From: Glossina fuscipes
Taxonomy: Eukaryota > Arthropoda > Insecta > Diptera > Glossinidae
Length of the DNA: 64,000 nt
Reading direction: 5' to 3'
Assembly (NCBI RefSeq): GCF_014805625.2
Contig: NW_023998493.1
Location: 544,082-608,081 of the forward strand
Positions 1 through 12,925 of the stretch are shown piece after piece. The notes below the pieces were generated by a model. The model was not told the DNA's origin. It did not search any database and saw nothing but the letters and a program-made list of their open reading frames with translations. The position numbers and the translations under genes are program-made. Position 1 is the first letter of the stretch, and each line of letters opens with the position of its first letter.

Positions 1-899
1 TCTCGGTGCATATGTGCGTATTAGGTATTTTCTAGACCTTGCTTATGCGAATTTCTGAGTGACAAGCAAGCCTCGCATATCCTTTCGCTGCGATGATCAA
101 TATAAAAGAGTCTACGAAACAGATAATAAAAAATTTAAAATTTTAAACAAAGGCCGATTTGAAAGGTATATTTTTTTTTAAATTTTTAGTAAACTTGGAT
201 TGTGTGTTATCATCTTGCTAAGACCAACAAGCACAGGAAAGTAGATCTTTAACTAAAGAAAATTTGATTTAGAACTATTATCCAAATTTTTTTCATATAC
301 ATTTACGAGAAATAATAATCATTTCTTTTTTCACTTTCCTTCTAACCTTTTTGTCCAATTATAGTTTTATTGTATGCTAGTGTAGCTCTTTATGTTTTGC
401 TCATGTCAAGTATACATTAAGTAACTATTTTATTAAATTTGTCGTTAGAATTGCATTCAAATTTATAAAGTTGTTTACTTTTTCATAAGTTAACATTTTT
501 CACACACATTTTGCGTGCTGTTTGCTTATGTTACATTCACATATTCATATGTGTTTGCATTAAATTTTTTGCAGAGAAAACATTCACTTTTATTAAGTGC
601 TGAAATCAATTAAATCTGCATACGCCTTCTGTATTTAATTTATAGTAAGTTTTTGAAGAAAAAACTCTTTCTCAATTTATTTCTTGGTTAAGCAGATATA
701 TGGATCGTAAAATAACTGAATAAGAATAAAAGAAAAACAAGTGAAAATGAGAGAAAACGGAAAAAAGAGCTAAAGAGAAAGTCACATATTTTGTATAAAA
801 TCAATAAATATCGATTTCATTTGCGACTACCATCAGCTGTGTATTGTTGTCCTAATTAAAGGCAATCGTAAACCTTTATGTACGCATCTTTCTCTGTAT

Positions 900-981
900 C
901 TATATATACACACATATATAAATATATATATATATATACATATGTATATATAAATATATATATGTATATATATATATATAC
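900..981. repeat. (TA)n-rich microsatellite
   Basis: An almost pure run of TA dinucleotides, interrupted by CA and TG steps. Confidence 0.9.
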
Positions 982-1122
982 GTGTGTTTTGTGTCTACTG
1001 GAGTTTTATAAATGATTTAATATATAATAATGGCTTGAAAATTGGCAGACGAGAACACGGCATATGTTTACTGCTCTATTTGCTTGATTTTTGTTTTTTC
1101 TTTTCCTCCTCCATTTTAATGC

Positions 1123-1128
1123 TTTATT
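1123..1128 (-). terminator. Probable Akt1 polyadenylation signal AATAAA
   Basis: An AATAAA hexamer on the minus strand (TTTATT on plus) lies about 80 bases past the Akt1 stop codon. It implies a short 3' UTR, although distal sites in the AT-rich sequence below 1100 are possible. Confidence 0.45.
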
Positions 1129-1209
1129 AACACAAAGTATAAAATGTGCTTGTTAATGATTATGGTGATTACTATGTGGTCACTCTGATGTTATGTAAGT
1201 TGAGCTCTT

Positions 1210-4200
1210 CTATTGCATTGAAGCTAGGCTCGCCGAATTGCTAATGTGCGATGAAGTACCTAACGTTGACGCCATGTCTTGAAAGCTGAACTGTTTTTTG
1301 AAAGAAACAAAAATTAAGTCATGAAGATGAGTCTCGTATTTTTCGAAGAATTCCAAACCTTTACCTGTGGGAATAAAGGCTCTTCAGCTATAGACTTCAA
1401 AGGTCCTGTTGGATCTGGTGGTGTCAGTTCTACGCTTTCGCCCGTGAATTCCTTGTCAAAGTAGCGAGTGTCGGTATCTGAAGTAACTTGCGGCTTGAAG
1501 GGTGGCGTTATCTACGAAATAATTAATTTTTATTGGCAATAGCAGACTAATTACAAGGCTACAGCATAGCGACTTATGTCATCGTTACTACCCTCTATAT
1601 CGTCTTTGATTGTAGTACGTAAAATTAAGAGCGCTGATCGATTTAAGACAGTTTTCTCTCTGTTTCATGTCTCTTCATTCATTTTTAAGTCAACCAATAA
1701 GAAACCATTTACGGCATATGTTGATAAAATCTGGGGCGAGTTGTGATTCTTGCAGGAAGATTTTTAAAAATGGATTGGACTGGACCTATTATCAAAAGCT
1801 TAAAAAAACTTTTCCATTTTTAATATTTTTTGGAAAAGATCGGCTATGACATACTAAATGTGTGGAAAATTTGGATGAGATTGTGTCTCTTTCACTGAAC
1901 GTCCTCAAATATAAATGTTCTTACAAGAAACAACATCTTATATGGCGACAATTTATGATGAAGGTTGGTCCCCAATAGATTTTCAAATGTAAATCATCTA
2001 TGCTACATGTGCATTGATCTGTTTTCCTTCCATGTAAAGGTAAAAAAGTAAAGCTTTGTAAAACAAAAAACAGTTTTTCGGGCAAAAATTATTGGTATTT
2101 AATGATAAGAGCAAGTAAAATATAGCGCAAATTGAAATAGTGCAGGGTACTTAAGGGCCATTCTTGCCCGATGAGAGTTATATTTTTTTTAAAAGAAGAA
2201 CATTAGCAATAGTGTACAAATTAAGTCCTCTTTTAAAAAAGGCTTAACGGCTGTGCGAATTCACGCTGACATGAGAAATGTTATAAAGGAGTTAACTTCT
2301 TTTAAAATAGTGGTGGTAAGGGGTTTCTCGAATTCCACCCCAATCGTGTAACACAAGATGCGTTGCTTTGTTAGGTAAACGCAAATGTTAATCCATTAGT
2401 TTCTTGGATGTAACAATAAGAGAGGATTATTCCTCTCTTAATTTAGGACGAATTGGTGCCGAACATTGATAAAAAAAACGCCATTTAGTAAAATAGCAAA
2501 AGCATACTTCATTAAGGCATTACGTCGACTTGCAAAGAACTCATACTTGTGGAACTTTCATCAGCACAAAAAATCTTAAAGTAAAACGTGCTTTTCAAAG
2601 AAAAATATGTTATGAGAAGGCGAAAAATCGGTATCCCAAAGGGCTTTTGAAAAATTGCTTTAGGTCTGGAATACATGACTTGGAGAGCTGTCTGCTAGCT
2701 GAGGTAGAACGTGTTGATGAATAAAGTCGTCTTATCTTACAAATTTCAATTTATAATCTTCGCTGCGCCCAAAAATTTCTTTTGACCTAATAATGAATCT
2801 GGTGATGATTATAATTTACCCTTTTTTGAACTAGATCGGTCCAATTAATACTTGCGAAGAATGGATGCGTTTGTATTTCTCTGACATCATCTGGACCACC
2901 CCCCAGTCGCCTTGTAGGATCTTTATGCAAAAGTCCGCTCAGCAGACTTCTAGCCTCCTCCGATATTGTTCGTGGAAATTTTACCTCTTCCATCAATATC
3001 AGCGTAAATAAAACGTCATGATCGCGATTATAAAATGGAAGACGTCCGCATATCTATAATTTTTTAAAAAATAAGATAATTAGTATGCAAAGAACAAAAC
3101 CTAAACAAAAGTCTAAAAATAACTGTAATAGAAAATGGGCCCTCTCTCTCTCTCGGTAGTCAAATGGCCGAAAATATTGAACATCTTCTGTTATGGCGGC
3201 TGATTTTCGACTTATTCGTTACATTTTGCTTCCGCCATAGGAAATTGGAAGTAAACGAAAATCACATTTCAAATGATTGCCGGATCATAATCGCGGATAT
3301 TGCTAACAATATCGCGACATGCATTGAACATTCCGAAGTAATTTTTTCATATGATTTAATAGTGGAGAACGGCCAAAGACTCGAGTATAGCAAACGGTAA
3401 GGCGGAATGTCGCCCGTCAAAAAAAGACGTCTATTTTGGAAGTATGCCGTTCCCCTTGAAATTTAACAATTTTGGAAAAATTCGTTTTGAAAAGTTTTTT
3501 CATGAAAACATATTTTCTGTTTTTATAAGCAATGGAATATTCTTTAAAAAATTAATTTACCATTTCATACATCACCACCCCCGTACCCCACCAATCCACA
3601 GCGTGACCGTAATCGTTATCTTCCAATACTTCGGGTGCTAAATATTCCGGTGTACCGCAGAAAGTTTTCGTAGTGCGTCCATAGGTGATGTCTTCTTTGC
3701 ACAGACCGAAATCAGCGATTTTAATGTGCCCATCTTTGTCGAGGAGTAAATTTTCGAGTTTCAAATCACGATATATGATTCCCTGCGAATGCAAATAACC
3801 TAAAGCTGAAATGATTTCGGCTCCGTAGAAACGTGTTCGGGACTCTGAGAACAAGCGTTCATGACTTAAATGAAAGAATAATTCACCGCCGTTCACATAC
3901 TGCATAACGAAGCATAAACGATCGTTTGTCTGAAAAGAATATTTCAGAGACTGAAACGAAGTTACAAAAGATAGAAAAACTTTAGATTTAATCTCGCAAG
4001 GCAATGCATAGAGACGACTCACTATTAAAAACGGATGATTTGTGGTTTGTAGAACTCGACTTTCTGTTAGAGTGTGAGCCACTTCATCCTTTTGTATGAT
4101 GACTTCTTTTTTGAGAATTTTTATAGCATACAATTTGGCTGTGGCTTTTTCACGACACAAAATCACTTTGCCGAACGTTCCTTTGCCCAAAACTTTTAAA

Positions 4201-4919
4201 AATTCAAAATTTTCCAAAGTCTAAATCAGTGAAGATGCAAGAAAATTATTTTAGCACTCTCTCTCTTTTCTCTCTGTCTACGTCGGTCTACCTGAATATG
4301 GAAATTTCTCTACTCACCACTTTCTTTACGCCGCCGCTGTTACGTGTTGAAGTGCCCTGCACAGAAAATTTCTCAGATAGTTCCACTTCAGCTATGGAAG
4401 CCATATCGACATCGGTCATATCCGTCGAATTAGAAGGACACATGGCTGTTTCTCCTAATTCACTTAAACGACTTGCCACGGTTCTACTCAGTAACGGATG
4501 ATGATATATAAAGAGACAAAATTAAGAAATTTATAATAATTTTCAAGACGATTAACAAACCTTATTGCATCTGTCCATTGCTGCCGTTCTTCATCGGTGT
4601 CCACGCAAAATGTACGCTCAATTACTGTTGTCCATTGCAGTCCACGTATAATAAACGTATATGGTTTCGGACGATCTACAGTCATTATTTGACATCCACG
4701 TACCGTGAAATCGTTCAATTTATCCACTGGTCCGCTGCCGGTAGGTTTATTACGATAGCCTATCAGGGTGCCATCGCCACGTAATATAAAGTAGCGTGAA
4801 CGCCAGGTTTTTATGTGTTCACCCCGCTTCTGCAGCCAACCTTCCTTAACGATTGTGGCATGCGGACCAGTTCCAAAAGTACCATCATAACTGCTGGGTG
4901 ACGATCCCAATGTAGACAT
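1210..4919 (-). CDS. Akt1: Akt1 / protein kinase B, complete main isoform (7 coding exons)
   Basis: AGC-family Ser/Thr kinase acting downstream of PI3K at the plasma membrane in insulin/TOR growth signalling. Coding exons on the minus strand: 4919-4561, 4483-4318, 4220-4023, 3950-3561, 3053-2820, 1511-1365 and 1290-1210. All junctions are GT-AG with consistent phase, giving 524 residues against 530 for Drosophila Akt1 as I recall it. A PH domain covers about residues 22-128 ([12 protein letters not shown] at its start). The kinase domain begins near residue 180, with GKGTFG, catalytic Lys209, Asp303 in the YRDLKLEN loop and Asp321 in DFG. The activation-loop site is Thr337 (KTFCGTPEY) and the C-terminal hydrophobic motif FPQFSF contains Ser500; these match PDK1 and TORC2 target sites. 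The ATG at 4919 is chosen because it sits about 20 residues before the PH domain as in other flies. The frame stays open upstream (separate entry). No inactivating change is seen. Confidence 0.96.
1512..2819 (-). other. Large Akt1 intron (between coding exons 5 and 6)
   Basis: Bounded by a GTAAAT donor and a CGTAG acceptor. It holds AT-rich sequence and a plus-strand open frame (about 2530-2724, basic, Cys-containing) that I cannot assign. No other gene is supported. Confidence 0.8.
3054..3560 (-). other. 507-bp Akt1 intron with internal inverted repeats
   Basis: A GTAAAT donor and TTATAG acceptor bound it. Around 3190-3240 an 8-base arm pair (TATGGCGG/CCGCCATA) encloses about 30 bases, and near 3290-3320 a second near-palindrome (CGCGGATATTG / CAATATCGCG) occurs. 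This suggests a hairpin-rich insertion or MITE remnant. Confidence 0.5.
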
Positions 4920-4968
4920 GATTGTGGCGTTAGCTGAGGTGTTTGCGGCTGTTAAGGCAATTAAGGGC

Positions 4969-4999
<31 letters not shown>

Positions 5000-5284
5000 G
5001 CGATTGTAACGGTATGCTACTGTTTTGAGCGCTTACACTTGCATAGGTTACGGAATTGTTCTGATTATTATTATTGCTGTTGCTGTTATTGTTTGTAGTG
5101 CCGTTATTATTATTAACGCTGCCACCGCCACCCCCGCCAAAGAAAGGGCTAGCAAATGTAGCTACAAAACCCGAACCCAACAGATCTGTCGACGATGCCG
5201 ACGATGAAGAGGTAGATCCTGAGGCAGCAGCAGCAGTGGCGGTTGTTTTCCCGGCAGCTGGCGTTACTACCGTTGACCTCCTCG
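4920..5284 (-). CDS. Akt1: Akt1 N-terminal extension: in-frame Q/N/S/A-rich open frame upstream of main ATG
   Basis: The reading frame of the Akt1 first coding exon stays open for about 140 codons upstream of the ATG at 4919. It encodes low-complexity sequence: an Ala/Ser/Thr block, a Gly run, Asn/Ser-rich stretches and a run of 11 Gln (CAA-rich, near 4969-5003). Drosophila Akt1 is known to make a longer form of about 85 kDa from an upstream in-frame non-AUG (ACG) start, and this extension is the natural counterpart. The only in-frame ATG is at 5348, in sequence that looks like intron or UTR. A possible splice acceptor (CCGCAG before 5284) could begin the exon. Which start is used cannot be decided from sequence. 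Confidence 0.5.
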
Positions 5285-5348
5285 CTGCGGTAAATGGTAG
5301 GTAATTCGTTTTGATGCCTTTATAAATCCCAGTAATAAAGAAAACCAA

Positions 5349-7689
5349 ACACCCAGCTTACACGTCGTTGATGCTTAAAGAACTGAAAAGGAAAGTAAGT
5401 ACATGACAAAAGTCTTTAAATTGTAAATAACAAACGAAAAGCTATATTCGGATACGATCGAAGTTTCCCGTATCCACTACTTTGGACTATGATCTCTCAT
5501 TGGGCTGTTATATGATATTCGAAAACATTTATGTTTAAAAAGTTGACAGCACAGTATAGTTGAAGACCATATACGGTTAAATCGGTTTTAGTATGATTTT
5601 TATTTATGCCCTTTTTGTTTGTGCGATTGGATGGATACATGCGACCTATTTTCTTTTTGCGATTTTCTTTATGCAACTTTTTTTATGCGGTTTATGAATA
5701 TGTGTAGGGGCAAAGAGACAGAGGGGGAAAGAAAATGCCCCTTTTCTACCACGACGGATCGTGTTGTTAATTTTTTTCTCGATCGTTACTATGGACTAAT
5801 TTTCGTCATAGAATATTAAAAAGTAAAGTTTTTTCTGAAGGCCTTACAATTCAGAAGAAATCTAGATCCAAGAAAAAGACCCATGTGTGCCAAATTTGGT
5901 CCACTTAATTTTTATTTCAAATTACAATTAGAAATAAATTTTCATCGTAAAACATTAGATCTTGTTGCCACATAGCATAGTCAATATTTCCTGAGAAACC
6001 TTATGTGCAATGGTATCCAAAAAACAGACTTACAAGGTTCAAATACGGGATTGATAAAAATTATATCTTTTTTACTATATAAAGACTGGGTTTTCGTAGA
6101 AATCGTTATAGGAGAGACTATTCAAAAAATATTTCCAACCAAGGGTTTTCAAAATAGGGTGTGACATGGAGAGTGCTTGAGAATGTGTACCGATCCGCAG
6201 CATTTTCAATAGGGTTCGTCATTGTACCAAATTTCATCAGATTATCTCAAAAATTGCGCGCTCAAATGAACAGGCATCAGATAGACAGACGAAGAGACCG
6301 GCTTAGGTCGATTCAGGAAATTATTCTAAACAAACTATTTTCTTTGACATGTTGCGAAAAATCAGCTCTTTATGAAGCTTCTGAATAATTTTTTTTGCGG
6401 TTTTTTTTTGAGGTCCCTATGTACTGCACAACAACATTTTCTAATTCCTAATGATCTAGTAAAGATTTAAATCACTTTTACATTCTAAATAATATATTGA
6501 AAGCATAATCAAAACTTGGAGCAGACAAAGCAATTTGCCTAACAGTTGACTTGCTTGTCGTTCTTCTTATCAATCGATCTGGTTTTTCCTTGTAACGAAA
6601 GTTAAACTAGGTAAAAAAAAATGGCCAAAGGAGAAATAAAGCAATCATGGACAAATCGATTTCGTTATTTACGCCAGTCTTGAGTACATATTACGTACTT
6701 TAGCCCTTTGTACTGCGCCTTATATTATTAAAACATTGAAACGTTTTACACGCGTATCTTAAAGAACATTTCATAACTAGTTCTAGTTTTGCTTAAATAT
6801 CTAATCGACATTTTTCTACTATAAATTCCGAAATAGATGTATGCATACTTGTAAATACAAAGTATTGCTTGTATTAATTTTAATTGTTTGACTTTCGACG
6901 AATCTGCTGGAATGCACATCGACTAAGATAAAAAGTAAATGAGTGAGTTTCTTATGAGAATTTTCTTATTGGATTTTAGAGTGTTACCAATTATGAAACT
7001 GGCGGCAACTTTACCCCAAGCTTGCTAGAAACATTCGCATGCCAAATGTCGGATCTAGTTGTTTCGTAGATTAAACGAAAATGAGAAATGTTTTCAACCG
7101 CTGTTTTTAACTTGTACCGCTTTTCGTACATTTACAGAGTCCCCTTCTTTTAATTTAACCTGTGATGTTGAATTTGAAAACTTCCAACCGAAGGAACCCA
7201 CTGGCAAGTCTAGACTCTCCCATGGTGATTAGTTAAATAGAGAAACTTGCATAAGTTATCTGATGGCTAAATCTGCGCTTTGCAAGTAGGGTGGTATAGC
7301 AGTGGTATTCTGCAGTACAGCGGCAAGAAATTTATTTAGAAACTCAATGATTAGTTCTAAATGTTGATGTTTTTACTAAAAAATAGTTATAAAAAAAAAA
7401 AGATGTGATTAATAAGAAATGATTAATATGGATAAAGAGACGAGAAGGAAGCAACAAAACCACATTTATTTGTTTACGTTTTTGTATCACTTGTAAAAAC
7501 ACAAATTAAAATGGTTTGGTACAGTTCGACTTTCAAACCCCTTCAAATTCCAAATGTAAAATACTTTATAGAGGCCGGATTCCAGGTCCCGGGTGCATCG
7601 GAATTATATGAAAATAATAGGTGCTTGCATGTATTTTGATCAGCGACAGCTGTTGGTAAAAATGATAAAATCAAATGTACGTAACGATT
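5349..7689. other. Upstream of Akt1; degraded interspersed repeat, no gene
   Basis: This could hold non-coding 5' exons of Akt1, which I cannot locate. Around 6160-6330 there is a decayed copy of an interspersed repeat, recognised by a stretch of CAGACAGACG-type motifs followed by GGTCGATTCAGG. No conserved coding frame is visible. Confidence 0.5.
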
Positions 7690-8660
7690 AAATTCAACCT
7701 TTATCAACATAAAATAATAGTTTTCCATTTGGTATTATTGAGTTATTCAGCGTACGCCGACATTAATCATCATCTGCCGAAGTTCATCAAACATTTTTGG
7801 AAGCTTATTGTCTTGCCCTTTTATCTTATTCCAACGGTTCGAAAGCGGTTATTTCGATGTCAACGATGAAGAATCGCCTGGAGGACCAAAAAATGTCGAA
7901 GACAATGAATTGCAAGACTTCTTGAACGAAAACCCCAGCTCAAACTCATAACATAACTGTCGAACATATTAGCAGTTGATGAATCAACTGGCTTTAGACG
8001 TTTACATGCGATACGAAAAATCCAAAAGGAGAGAAAATGGCTACCATACGAATTGACTGAAAATGCCAGTTCAAATTGTTTTAGCTTCGCGGTTCCAATG
8101 CTTGCCAGGCAAGAAGGAAGTTTGCTATGGCATATTATAACCGGTGATGAAATGTGGGTCTAGTACCGCAATCTCAAGCGCAAAAGGTGGTGGGTTAGTG
8201 CAGCAGAGCCACTCACATCGACGCCGAGGTGGAATATTCATGGCCATAAATTTTTGCTGCGAATATGGCGGAATCAGCAAGGTGTAGCGCAGTACAAGCT
8301 GATAAAACCGAACGAAACGCTTACGATGTGCTGTTGCAGAAAAGGCCAGCAAAGGGAGGGTATCAGACACAAAAAGCCATTATCTTGCATGACAACACAT
8401 TGCAAGAGTTGTCAAGGATATACTGTTGCAGTGTGAATGGCAAGTTCTGCGGCACCCACCGCGTTCACCACACATAGCGATCTTTGCGAAGAACTGCAAA
8501 AATGGGTCGATCATTGGATCTCTGCCAAACCAATATCGTTCTTTCCATACGTTATTGCCATGCTATCAGAAAGATGGAAAAGTTTGTAGAAAATGATGGA
8601 AAATATTGTACTAATTTTCCAAGTGAAAAAATGATCAAAATACATGCAAACACCCAATAG
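7690..8660 (+). mobile_element. Degenerate mariner transposon, copy 1
   Basis: Plus-strand frames broken by stops and shifts spell mariner transposase pieces in order: an N-terminal helix-turn-helix part near 7735, FDVNDEE...GGPKNVEDNELQ (about 7850-7910), a piece with KIQKERKW-like spacing (about 8010-8040), then IITGDEMWV (about 8135-8160) followed by a stop, which corresponds to the first catalytic Asp of the DD34D triad. The ILHDN block lies near 8390, with the C-terminal motif ending near 8640. Multiple frameshifts and stops mean no active enzyme. It is related to the relic at 12270-12925. Confidence 0.85.
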
Positions 8661-11600
8661 CTAATATGCTAAAATGTAACTTATTTAATGTCTCAATTAC
8701 GTCAATTGTAGTCACTTAACTGTGATGAACGATCGTGCGATTGATTACTGTTGATGTTAATGCTTTATGCACTTTCTTTCGGTTTTAAGATATTCATGCT
8801 TTTCCATGTCCTACTAGGAATGCGAATAAGCTGTTGAGGGGTTTCAATTGAAATTCCACTCGATTTCACTTCATTTTTATCGTAACAAATGGCAGGAGGC
8901 ATTTTATTCAAAACTTTAGCGATGAGCAATTGCTTACTTTCTCTATTTCCTGGGCAGAACATGAATTCCATTACGGAAAAAGAACAACTGGTCGTTTGAG
9001 GCTGCTCATCAAAAGCTCAATTTTATTGCTTTTTCTCTTAAGAATGTTTGAATAGCTAATAAATCATCGATGGAAGCTAATGCTAAACAGAAAGACCAAC
9101 ATCGGCTAAAAACAGTGGAAAGAGCATCAGATTCAGTGTTCGCAGAGTTGGCTGAGCTCTCTCTGTCACATGTGGCCGAACATTATAATGCTGGGTAATT
9201 CCAATACAATGACTGTGTTTTTCTGCGATTCAATCACATTAGTTCTTGTGGGTTGATCAGAGTCGTGGATAATCCTTCAAATCCTTCATCCTTCAAAAAA
9301 AGACCACTGCCAAGGAAAACTGCTTTTGTTCTTCCTTGGGACAGAATTGGACTTATTCAAAGCTCGAAGAAACTGTATAGCGTATTCTTTGAGGAGGTAA
9401 CATGCACTGTCCCGTAAAACTTAAAGATAAAACTTTCTGACGGAGAAATCGCTAGAATTCATTTGCGTTGCCAGCATTTATAAATTTTTTCAGTAAAATC
9501 GTGTACCTTTTTTTTGATAGCGCTTTGTGAGTTTTAGTTCCGTGCTTTGCTTCTCTAATTTCTTCTAATCCAACGAGAAAAAAAAAGTAAGACAGGCATA
9601 AGAATAGAAAACACTTCTTAAAGCAGTTATATGCCGGTAGTTTTAAGGGAGGAAGGGGGTAGAGTTTTCAGAAATTTTTTTGTTGACATAATAGATACAT
9701 TAGAACTTCTAGGAAAAATGCGTGGAAAATAATTCATTTTTCCTTGCAGTTAGATGGCTGCAAATACTCCATAAACCAATTTCTACCAACAATAACATAT
9801 GAGTTTTAGGTTTAGTGGTGCGATCAATTTTCGTCTAAACGTATTCAAAAAACATTCGAAGGGTTTTAGACTTAGTGGTAAGCCATTCTAATATCTAGTA
9901 ACATGAACCGTAAAAGATCTTTCGGCCGATGAGTTAGACAAATGTAATATTAATGTGAAAAGATTTCTATTCGATCTAGAAAACTGTAGCTTTCAAGCTC
10001 GAGAACCTTGGCAATCGAGATTGAATGTTTTTAAAGACGTAGACAAGCACCCACATGTTAGATAATTGGGAAAAGAGAATTTTTAGAAACTGTTATCTGA
10101 AAATTGAACTTTTTCACTCGAACACTCGCAAACATACAAAAAACCCTACGTGATACTCTACTCATAGATATGTAAATTTTTTTTTTTTTTTGTACATTCA
10201 TATTTGCGCCAAAGAACGCGTGGCCTGCGGACTATTTTGGGTGTTGCCTCTTTCTTATATATTTTATAAACAATTTCATTTAATACTTAAATGTGTGCTT
10301 CATAAGCCATCCAGAAACTATAATAATTCTGTTATCTGTCCTTCCAAAAAAAAAAAAAAATGAAAAAAGGCGTTACCTGAAAACGAACTTTTAACTTTTC
10401 CAGCTAAGATTAAGTGTAAGATCACATCCATTGCGGGCATGTGAACTTTCATAAAAAGTATTTATTGGTAACAAATAGACGGTTTAAAGTTTCAAATAAT
10501 GCCTACTGTATGAGTGTATGCTTTAAACGGAAGGACGGACCTATTTAGATTTCGAATCGACCGGCAATTCTATCTAGAGTTTTCTTTTTATAATTTATAC
10601 CTAGTTGGCATGATTATAGTCTAACAAAACTTATTCCTCTACGGTGAGCATTAAAAAATGGAACAAAATTAATAAAAATGAAACTCATTTAATTTTTTTT
10701 GTTTATGGTTATTAAAACGCATTCACCACAAAAATGAAACCAAAACACAATGATATATTTCATAATATTTTATGGATAATACTGTATTATAATAGCAACA
10801 ATAACAATAATAACACAACAATGACAACAACAAATTATTGCTGGTTTTTTTTTTTCTAACACTACCAACGCCTGCATGTTTTCTGTTTGCTAATGCGCTG
10901 ATCACTTCGCTGATGTTATTGGTAGTCTCGCTGTCATTTTATATAAATATTCTCGAGAAAATAAAATAAATAAAAAATAAAATTACCGCAACAATTGTAA
11001 AAACAAAAATTTTGTTTAATGAATTAAGACAACAGCAGAGAAAACTCTTGCGTTACGTTGTACATTCTTTCTGTTTATTTCACTTGCATGGGCAGCAAGA
11101 AGAACGTGTGTTTTTCTCTGTTTTCATTTATTATTATTGTTTTTTATTTTATTTTTTTTTTTTTTGTATTTTTTGTATTTTTTTTGTTTTAATGCATGAC
11201 ACTTAAGGACAAGCGAATATACGCAACTGCACTAACTTGAAAAACTGACATTGAGGTAAAAAGTTGCAATTTGAAAACATTTGTAACATTGCGCTTATAA
11301 ACGCGTATACAAACAAACACTTTGCTAATTTAACCAACGAGCGATAGTACCAAAAACAATATATATATATATACATTATGTATATGTATGTATGCAGGCA
11401 GGCAGGCAGGCAGGCAAACAAATAAAAAGCAGCAACAAATACAGTTTAACGGCCTTTTCAATTATATTTATTTACATATTTATAATTTTCTCAATGTTGC
11501 TGTTTCCTTTTTATTGTTTTTCTCTCTTGTCTTTGCAAGAACACTATATGAAACGTAGCAGCTAATTGTTTTTTAAAGGTGAATTTTCAAAAAAAAAAGA

Positions 11601-12269
11601 AAAAATTCAAAACCTAACAGAAAAAAGGCAATAACAACACAAACGTAAACGAATTGCAGGCACGAGGCATAATAACACAATACAAAAAAAAGAACAAAAA
11701 CAAAATCTATATACACGCGTGTTTAAATATTTACGTACAAACCAATGTATAACTCTTGTTTGCATGTGTGTTTGCATAAGTGCATGTGCTAATGATGACA
11801 ACAACAGAACTTAATATACCAATAACCGTCATATAACACGGTTTCCCAAAAACCAAACACCTTTATAGAAAATGACAGCTCTGCACCACAGCAGCGCTGC
11901 TAACCTATTAGGATAATTAATAGGAATTAGTTCACACCATTTCCGATATATCTTTCCTGTGATTTCCTTAATGCGAAATAACTTTTCTTCTCTTACCGAT
12001 TTATTTATTTATTTGTAAGAACTCCTAGTGTTTAAACTATAAGGAAGCTATGAAAATCAAAGTCTTTAGGCTTAACTAACCACCACGGTATGGTTGCAAT
12101 ATTTTAGAGATAATATTGAAGCAATGTAAAATTTGTACACTTCGGAACTGGTGCAAGCTTTTGTAAGTCAGTGTAATTGCGGAGGGTTTACTAAGTTCAA
12201 ACGAAGATTCTTCTAAATGTTAAATCATGTTAAACAGAAATCGGGAAATCGGGTGCATTACACAGTTGA
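8661..12269. other. Gene-poor AT-rich stretch
   Basis: No conserved gene recognised. A minus-strand open frame at 8765-8971 (about 68 residues, no known domain) is unassigned. Poly-T and poly-A runs are frequent. A CAGG tetranucleotide microsatellite lies at 11394-11417. Confidence 0.5.
11394..11417 (+). repeat. (CAGG)n microsatellite
   Basis: Six tandem copies of the four-base unit, next to a TA run. Confidence 0.9.
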
Positions 12270-12925
12270 TACGTATTTGCCAAAATTTGATTGATCAGCG
12301 TGGTTCAATCGAATGTTTTTTATTTGAAATCGATTGTTTTGACCTTTCTCTTTATAAAATAACAGTTTTCCATTTACTATTATAGATTTATTCAGCGCAT
12401 ACCGACGCTAGTCATACACCGCTAAAAATTGTTCAGAGGTTTATTGTCATGCCGCTCTATCATCATATCCCAACTGTCGGTTTTGGGTTCAACGGTTTAA
12501 AAATGTCGACACGAATTGACTAAAAATGCGTTTGTTGCAAGACTTGTCCAGGATATATTGTTGCAGTTCGAAAGGGAAGTTCTGCCACATCCACCGTACG
12601 CATCAGACATAGCGCCTCCCGGTTAGGACATGTTCATATTGGTGGGGCATAGATTGGCTGGCACGCGAATCCGCAAAATTGAAGAAGTACGAAAATGGGT
12701 GGGTGGATGGATAGCTGCCAAACCTATATAAGTTCTTTCCACATGGTGTCGCCATGTTGCCAAAAATATTGCAAACTATTGTAGAAAATGATGGGAAGTA
12801 TCTTGATTAAAATATATTGTACCAATTTTTCACAAAGAATGCCTTTTTCAAGTGAAAAAGTGATCAAAATTCTTTGAAAGCGTAGATCCCGCCATGATTG
12901 TCTTTTATACTAAGTAGACCACCCT
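12270..12925 (+). mobile_element. Degenerate, internally deleted mariner transposon, copy 2
   Basis: It matches copy 1 at both ends: the block around 12370-12480 (TTATTCAGCGCATACCGACG and following) parallels 7740-7850, and 12530-12860 parallels 8395-8640. The middle of the transposase is missing, so it is a deleted derivative. The right end closes with GACCACCCTA followed by TA, as expected for a mariner terminal repeat beside its TA target. I could not find a matching left terminal repeat. Confidence 0.8.

Larger units (their letters stand above)
1..1209. other. Akt1 3' flank, AT-rich, no gene seen
   Basis: Apart from the likely Akt1 3' UTR next to the stop codon, I see no coding signal. 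A TA/CA microsatellite fills about 900-981. Confidence 0.6.

Noticed and set aside
5025..5304. Plus-strand Leu/Pro/Ala-rich frames opposite Akt1
   Set aside because: They mirror the low-complexity poly-Q/Asn/Ser coding strand of Akt1 and have no support of their own.
11203..11421. Minus-strand 72-residue membrane-like frame
   Set aside because: It is produced by CAGG and TA microsatellites and has no conserved signal.
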